From the NCBI GenBank assembly GCA_910592005.1, contig CAJVPP010002902.1:1-13195 (forward strand): DNA of 13,195 bases. The letters run 5' to 3'. The notes under the pieces were generated by a model. That model worked only from the letters and a program-made list of their open reading frames with translations. It did not search any database and was not told the origin of the DNA. Position numbers and translations under genes: made by a program. How positions within the stretch are numbered: position 1 is the first letter of the stretch; the number at the start of each line of letters is the position of its first letter. Below are positions 9,013 to 13,195 of the stretch, in pieces. This DNA comes from Funneliformis mosseae (Eukaryota > Glomeromycota > Glomeromycetes > Glomerales > Glomeraceae).

Positions 9013-9943
9013 TAATAATCACATTCTTTGGAAATGTAACAAAAAAATTTAGGACATTCTGTATTTTTACTTTCTATAATTCATATTCATCATATATAAT
9101 TTTCGGAAGGAGTAATAATGTTGACTGGTGTAATTGATCTATCAAGGTCAAAACATTTTTATTCTTTTTTTTTTTTTTTTATGACAAACAAGATAATTAT
9201 ATATCCTTTTTTTTTTCCTGTAAGAGATTTTTTTTTTCCGCCGGTTTATAATTTTTTCTTTTTCTTTCACTCAATCCTTATCTTATTTTCATCAACAATC
9301 ACATTAAACCACATCACTTTTCTTTCATTAATATATTATTTTTTTAAAAAATTTTTTTATTGTAATATCGAATTTTCGGTGTTTATCAAAGGCTGTTTGA
9401 AATTTTAAAATGGTAAAATTGTCAAAAAAAAAATAATTAAAAAAAAAAATTTTGATAATTTGGGGAAACTGTTAAATGTGCTGAGGATGATTGTGAGAAT
9501 ATCAAGGGAGGCAAAATGTCAAATTTGGGGGGTAATAGAAGTATAGGATATTCTTGTTTAGATTCACATAAATACGCGCGTTAATATATTGTAAATGATA
9601 TCAACAATAGATTTTCCTGATTTATTATAAAAAAATACAATGGTGGGATGATTGCTGATTTCTAATAAAAAAATAAAAATAGGTTTTGTTATAGAATAAC
9701 GACATGCATACGTAAACGGATGAATGAAATTAAGTTTATCATCCTAACTTATTAAGGAAGAAAAAATTTTTATTTATAGATCACAACATTTCAAATTCCG
9801 ATTTGGATAACACAATGAGAAATTGAATATTATTTTTATATAAATACAATAATTTAGATGGGAGATAAACCACAGGTTTTAATTGTTGAAAGTCGAATAA
9901 ATTAAAAAATGTTTTTGATTATTAAATTTAAATAAAGATTCGC
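9013..9943. other. Convergent intergenic region between rho3 and the WLM gene
   Basis: This should hold both 3-prime untranslated regions. Long T runs and other pyrimidine tracts (about 9164-9270) dominate the left part, and the plus-strand open frame there (9118-9408) is mostly phenylalanine from T runs and is not a gene. A G-rich patch at about 9460-9545 has a short open frame ending in TAG at about 9545 and is open on the other strand too; I cannot assign it. The rest is AT-rich with nothing recognised. Confidence 0.5.
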
Positions 9944-11269
9944 TTATTTGGAACCACAATTGTCATCTAATTCTTTCTCTTCTTTTGTCAAACGCATTAA
10001 AGTAGCTTCAGCTAACAGTTCACGTTTTGTTAATCTACGATCCGTACCTACACCACCAAGAACAAAAGTTCCACCTTGCCAAGATTTTTCATCGATTGCT
10101 TCTTCTTCAGGAGCATTATAAAATTCATCATTTGATATTTTGTGACCTCCTGATGCTGTCCAATCCAATTCAACTAATATATTAAAGAAAAATCTATTAG
10201 TTTAAGAGAAACCTTTTATTTTCTCCGTATGAACTAAGATATTGAAAATGATACTTGCCAACTTCCTTGTTGAGTTGTCTGTTTAACCGATGAAAATTAT
10301 CATCATGATCACCCCAAACATTATGAACCAATTCATGTAATAAAACTCTTCTAATTTCAGGATAATGCCTAAAACCTTCCATATCATCTGTACGTAATCT
10401 TAATGTAATTAACTCTCCACGATTTTTATTAAATCCCAGAATATCTTTTTCTACCGGGGATAATTCTCGTAAAGTACCAACATTCCATTTATACTTTTTC
10501 ATTATTTCTCTAATTCCGTTATCATCTCTCAATTTTTCCAACAATACACGTGCCTTCCCGGATTCAGGAAATTGTTCTATTACTTGTATATTATGAAATG
10601 TATAATTGTGTTCCGATAATGTCGACTCTTTATTCCTTATATCCTTATATGGCTATAAAAAAAATATGTGTGGAGGAACGATTCAATTAGAAAAAAAAAT
10701 ATTTTTCTTTTTGTCTTTTTTTAAAAGAAATATTATATATTTCGACTTACATTGATTGCAAATTTTGATTTCGATTTGTTAAAAGGTTGATGTATCACTT
10801 TTGAATCCGCAAGCTTGATGTTTTGAATGTCTTCTGGTGAACTACCTATTAACATTACTTTAATTCCAGATTTAAAATTACACTCTCGTAACGTTTTAGT
10901 ATCTGATAACACAACTATATTTATTTTTATTTTATTTATTATTTTTAAAAAAAAGGGTTAACTAAAGAAAAAGTTAAATTTTGATATATAATTACAAAAA
11001 CAAATAAATCTTCTTACCTTTGTATAATAATTTTTGAAATTCGGAAGGTATGCCAATACTTTTGGCAAGGAATTCTTTTAATTCATGTACTGTATTATCA
11101 AGAGGCCACGATTCCAATGGTATGATCCTTCCTTTGTAATTTACTTGAAAAGAAACTATTTGAAGGAAGAGAAAAGAAAAAACATAATAAAATGAGTATA
11201 AAATATATATAGATCGATTGAAAAATATCCGATAAAAAAAAAAATAATTTTACTTGTGTCTTGAGCCAT
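9944..11269 (-). CDS. Ubiquitin-like and WLM domain metalloprotease, five exons, 309 aa
   Basis: Exons (minus strand) are 11269-11254, 11155-11018, 10902-10751, 10652-10259 and 10173-9944, totalling 930 nt. Residues about 6-72 form a ubiquitin-like fold (QKLLYKDTKTLREC at 46-59, KVMLIG at 66-71) without a terminal Gly-Gly. Residues about 140-234 form the WLM zinc metalloprotease domain with HELVHNVWGDH at 208-218; H208, H212 and H218 should bind zinc and E209 act as catalyst. The tail has the conserved WQGGTFVLGG (265-274). This order matches fungal Ub/WLM fusions such as the S. pombe SPCC1442.07c type. The related Wss1 and SPRTN proteases cut DNA-protein crosslinks and SUMO or ubiquitin conjugates; that role is inferred here. 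Introns 1-3 are GT-AG; the last is best read as GC-AG (listed separately). The first exon is only 16 nt, so automatic gene calls may miss it. Confidence 0.9.
10174..10258 (-). other. Probable GC-AG intron in the WLM gene
   Basis: The donor reads GTTG|GCAAGTAT, the classic GC-donor consensus, and the acceptor ATATATTAG at 10174. A branch-like CTAAT lies at 10200-10196, about 23 nt before the acceptor. Joining gives a valine codon and LNKEVVELDWTASGG, keeping the tail in frame. A GT-AG alternative (donor at 10254, acceptor ending at 10194, 61 nt) is also in frame and would add eight residues. Retention would end the protein at TAA 10199-10197. Confidence 0.65.
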
Positions 11270-11411
11270 TTTAAATATAAATAATATTATTTTTTGTTTT
11301 AAAAAAAAGAAAAATGAAGTATATCAAGAAAACAAAAAAATAATAAAGTGGGAGCGACGGCAGAATAGCATTTATTCTAATGTATTTATATGGCAAAATT
11401 ATTAATTATCC

Positions 11412-11624
11412 TTACAAATTCCATTCTTTCTTATTTGGTATAAATCGAATCTTCTGGTCGTTTAATTCAATTTGTAATATAACATCATTTTGGAACCTTT
11501 CACGTGTCATATTTCTGAGGCGCGGATTTATAATCTCCAACCTGGAAAGTAAGGAGTTTCCCCCCTTTCCTTCTCGATTTTCGGTCAGGAAAAAAAAAAA
11601 ATAAAAAATAAAAAAATAAAAAGT
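11412..11624 (-). other. Orphan minus-strand open frame, possible microprotein or exon relic
   Basis: The frame is open from 11624 to a TAA at 11414-11412. Its left half encodes protein-like sequence with charged and hydrophobic residues, such as NPRLRNMTRERFQNDVILQI followed by KIRFIPNKKEW. The only ATG, at 11510, would give 32 residues. A donor-like TTT|GTAAGG at its end (11416 leftward) and an acceptor-like CTTTCCAG (about 11546-11553) suggest it could be an exon, but joining it to WLM exon 2 does not keep frame. No family is recognised. Confidence 0.25.
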
Positions 11625-11872
11625 TTAATTCCTTTAAAATTTATGTCCAGCAAATTAAGTTACAGATTTTATTTTTTTTTTTACATAAATGTACATATAT
11701 AGAATTGTATGATGTTTTTTACATGAAATTGTTGAATGATTCATTAAATATTACAAGGGTTTTATGATGTGGTTTTTTTTTTTAAAAATGAATGAAAATT
11801 TTTTGTATGATGATCTTATATCTAATTAAAAATTATCTTTACGCCGTTCTTAAATTATTTAAATTCAAAACC

Positions 11873-11897
11873 TTTTTTTTTTTTTTTTAAAAAAAAA
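11873..11897. repeat. T16-A9 homopolymer junction at the FTR1 3-prime end
   Basis: Sixteen T followed by nine A lie immediately beyond the FTR1 stop codon, in its presumed 3-prime untranslated region. It is self-complementary and resembles the junction at 6717-6750. Confidence 0.8.
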
Positions 11898-11900
11898 GTT

Positions 11901-13003
11901 TTAAGCCATAGAATGGTTATGATTTTCCGATTCACGTCCTGTCCTTGCATTATTTCTCTTCTCTTTATACCAAATAATCATTACCAAAAGTCCAATAGCG
12001 AACCAATATACAAAGTAACCAACCGTTGTTCCGAGAGTGGCCTTGCTTCTCCATCCAAACAAGGTTTTCATAATCCCCCAGAATTCATTTGTCTTTGGAT
12101 CACAACATTCAAGTTCCCATAAAACCTGCTCGTTAGCTCCCATTGATTCTTGAAACTCATGTATCGAAGTGGAGAAAAAACCGGCGGCAATGAATAAAAG
12201 TAGGGTGGTTGTGATGGCGAAAAATAACGTGACCGGTAATATGTTCGATCCCTTGTAGATGAGATATCCGATTGATAATCCGGACATGATTCCCAGGATA
12301 ATAGGAATTGGAAATCCCGAAGATGGCTTATCTAATCCGACCTAATTGGTAAAAAGGATTTTTATCTATTGTACTGTGTATATACACACATAAAGAGGAT
12401 GAAGATTACTTTAATAATACTTACACCGGCGATGAACACAATAGATTCAACGGTTTCACGGCATATGACGGAGAATGGTAATAATATCAAAGCCCATCTG
12501 TTCCCTTGTTCATGTCTTTTAAGATACTGTTCGGTGGCATGTTTCAGTCTACCTTCCCATTTTATTCTCCATTGTTGGACTTGAACCATACTCAAGGCCA
12601 CCAAGGTGAGAACAATTGTGGCGATAAGTGAGAACGTTCCCTCTATTTGTTAAAATGCAATAATAATAATAATAATAATATCATCATGTTATTATTTATT
12701 AAAAGCAAAAAGGTATTATGTGATGAGAAGCGTGATATTACCCCACGCGGCTCCACTATCTTTCCAGAGATTCCTCGCGATCGAGTAGAATACGATAATA
12801 AAGACAACACCAAGAATTATGGATACTCCTAAACCAGCAACGGTTCCAATCAATATTTGCCTTATAAGTTTCTTTTTCAATAAACTTTTCTCTTCCGGAA
12901 TCAATTTATCAATGAATCCTAAGAGGACCGCAAGGACAATTGTAACCTCAAGAGTTTCTCTTAAAAGAATGAAATAAGCAGGCACGTCAAATAAATATAC
13001 CAT
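11901..13003 (-). CDS. FTR1: High-affinity iron permease, FTR1 family, three exons, 306 aa
   Basis: Exons (minus strand) are 13003-12742, 12642-12425 and 12341-11901, with GT-AG introns of 99 and 83 nt; the 921 nt stay in frame. The protein moves ferric iron across the plasma membrane together with a Fet3-type multicopper ferroxidase in known fungi; no such partner lies in the window. About seven hydrophobic segments are visible, near 8-30, 49-74, 89-108, 136-159, 168-188, 194-214 and 266-284. The first RExxE iron motif is RETLE (15-19) and the second RETVE (149-153), where the usual form is REGLE. WEGTFSLIA (87-95) and the ECCD (238-241) fit the family. It is shorter than the 404-aa yeast Ftr1, with a short hydrophilic tail. 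A vacuolar Fth1-type role cannot be excluded by sequence alone. The start is the only ATG that gives an intact first membrane segment. Confidence 0.92.
12659..12680. repeat. (AAT)7 microsatellite in FTR1 intron 1
   Basis: A pure AAT/TAA repeat of 22 nt starts 16 nt from the acceptor of the first FTR1 intron (ATTs on the coding strand). Length changes here should be tolerated and could serve as a strain marker. Confidence 0.85.
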
Positions 13004-13107
13004 TTTTTTTTTTATTTTATTTTAACGAAAAAAAAAAAAAAAGAAAATAATTTATTTTATTGAGGGAGGGGATTCCTGAAGAAAATGGCCAAAAAAAAAA
13101 AAAGGTT

Positions 13108-13114
13108 TTTTATA
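13108..13114 (-). promoter_or_regulatory. TATA-box candidate for FTR1
   Basis: On the minus strand, GCGTTATAAAAAACC carries TATAAAA 105-111 nt upstream of the FTR1 ATG, between the 74-nt A tract and the likely leader. Position and sequence fit a core promoter. I see no GATA-type site of the kind used by fungal iron regulators in the 190 nt available. Confidence 0.4.
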
Positions 13115-13117
13115 ACG

Positions 13118-13118
<1 letters not shown>

Positions 13119-13192
<74 letters not shown>
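13119..13192. repeat. 74-nt poly-T run upstream of FTR1
   Basis: A pure T run (poly-A in the FTR1 sense) reaches almost to the window end, starting about 115 nt upstream of the FTR1 ATG. It may be a real nucleosome-excluding poly(dA:dT) promoter tract, but a run this long at a sequence edge is also typical of homopolymer error or an assembly breakpoint. Confidence 0.85.
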
Positions 13193-13194
<2 letters not shown>

Positions 13195-13195
13195 T

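Larger units (their letters stand above)
11270..11900. other. Intergenic region between FTR1 and the WLM gene
   Basis: This stretch lies downstream of the FTR1 stop and upstream of the WLM start, so it should hold an FTR1 3-prime end and a WLM promoter. It contains long A and T runs. The GC-richer patch at 11350-11590 includes a CACGTG E-box at 11501-11506 and a coding-like minus-strand frame, listed separately. The plus-strand frame over 11380-11604 is the shadow of that patch and looks less protein-like. Confidence 0.5.

Noticed and set aside
9118..9408. 96-codon plus-strand open frame
   Set aside because: Mostly phenylalanine from T runs in the rho3 3-prime region.
10197..10544. Separate WLM gene ending at 10197
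   Set aside because: Exons on both sides join in phase; this frame is exon 4 reading into the last intron.
11913..12832. Plus-strand open frames inside FTR1 (11913-12122, 12369-12584, 12647-12832)
   Set aside because: They are antisense shadows of FTR1 exons and introns, whose minus-strand reading matches a known family.
11901..13003. FTR1, WLM and Rho3 as a functional cluster
   Set aside because: Different strands, independent promoters and unrelated known roles; no evidence of shared regulation.
1..13195. CRISPR arrays, tRNA, rRNA or riboswitches
   Set aside because: No spaced direct repeats, cloverleaf or conserved RNA segments were seen by eye on either strand.

Overview
The window reads as a stretch of very AT-rich fungal nuclear genome. 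Three intact multi-exon genes are recognisable: a Rho3-type small GTPase, a ubiquitin-like/WLM-domain metalloprotease and a high-affinity iron permease of the FTR1 family. All have introns of 83-217 nt with mostly GT-AG borders. FTR1 and Rho3 are fungal families. The low GC, the many homopolymer runs and a broken Crinkler-like P-loop relic would fit an arbuscular mycorrhizal fungus (Glomeromycotina, for example Rhizophagus), but this is inference from style and not from a marker gene.

Layout. Positions 1-3550 are extremely AT-rich, almost without CG dinucleotides, and hold no credible gene; they do contain a MITE-like foldback (778-920) and a 43-nt near-perfect palindrome (2921-2963). Positions 3551-7183 are a gene graveyard. 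Several coding-like frames on both strands are broken by stops and frameshifts: 3551-3766 (-), 4021-4512 (+), 4719-4973 (-), 5222-5890 (+, Crinkler-like), 6106-6327 (+) and 6857-7183 (+). Two tandem copies plus one inverted copy of a CCTATATAGTCACC motif lie among them.

Positions 7926-9012 (+) encode Rho3 in five exons (207 aa, CAAX box CIIL). It converges on 11269-9944 (-), a five-exon gene for a 309-aa ubiquitin-like/WLM protein whose last intron appears to use a GC donor. Further right, 13003-11901 (-), lies a three-exon FTR1-type iron permease (306 aa), with a 74-nt poly-T run upstream at the window edge. Reading frame and phase add up exactly at every splice junction proposed for the three genes (CDS totals 624, 930 and 921 nt).

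The three intact genes do not form a pathway: polarised secretion and growth (Rho3), proteolysis linked to ubiquitin or DNA-protein damage (WLM) and iron uptake (FTR1, which in known fungi needs a Fet3-type ferroxidase not present here). I find no RNA genes and no CRISPR array. I see no clear new multi-gene system; the best leads are the GC-AG intron with an alternative in-frame splice, the repeat structures and the set of unidentified relic frames.
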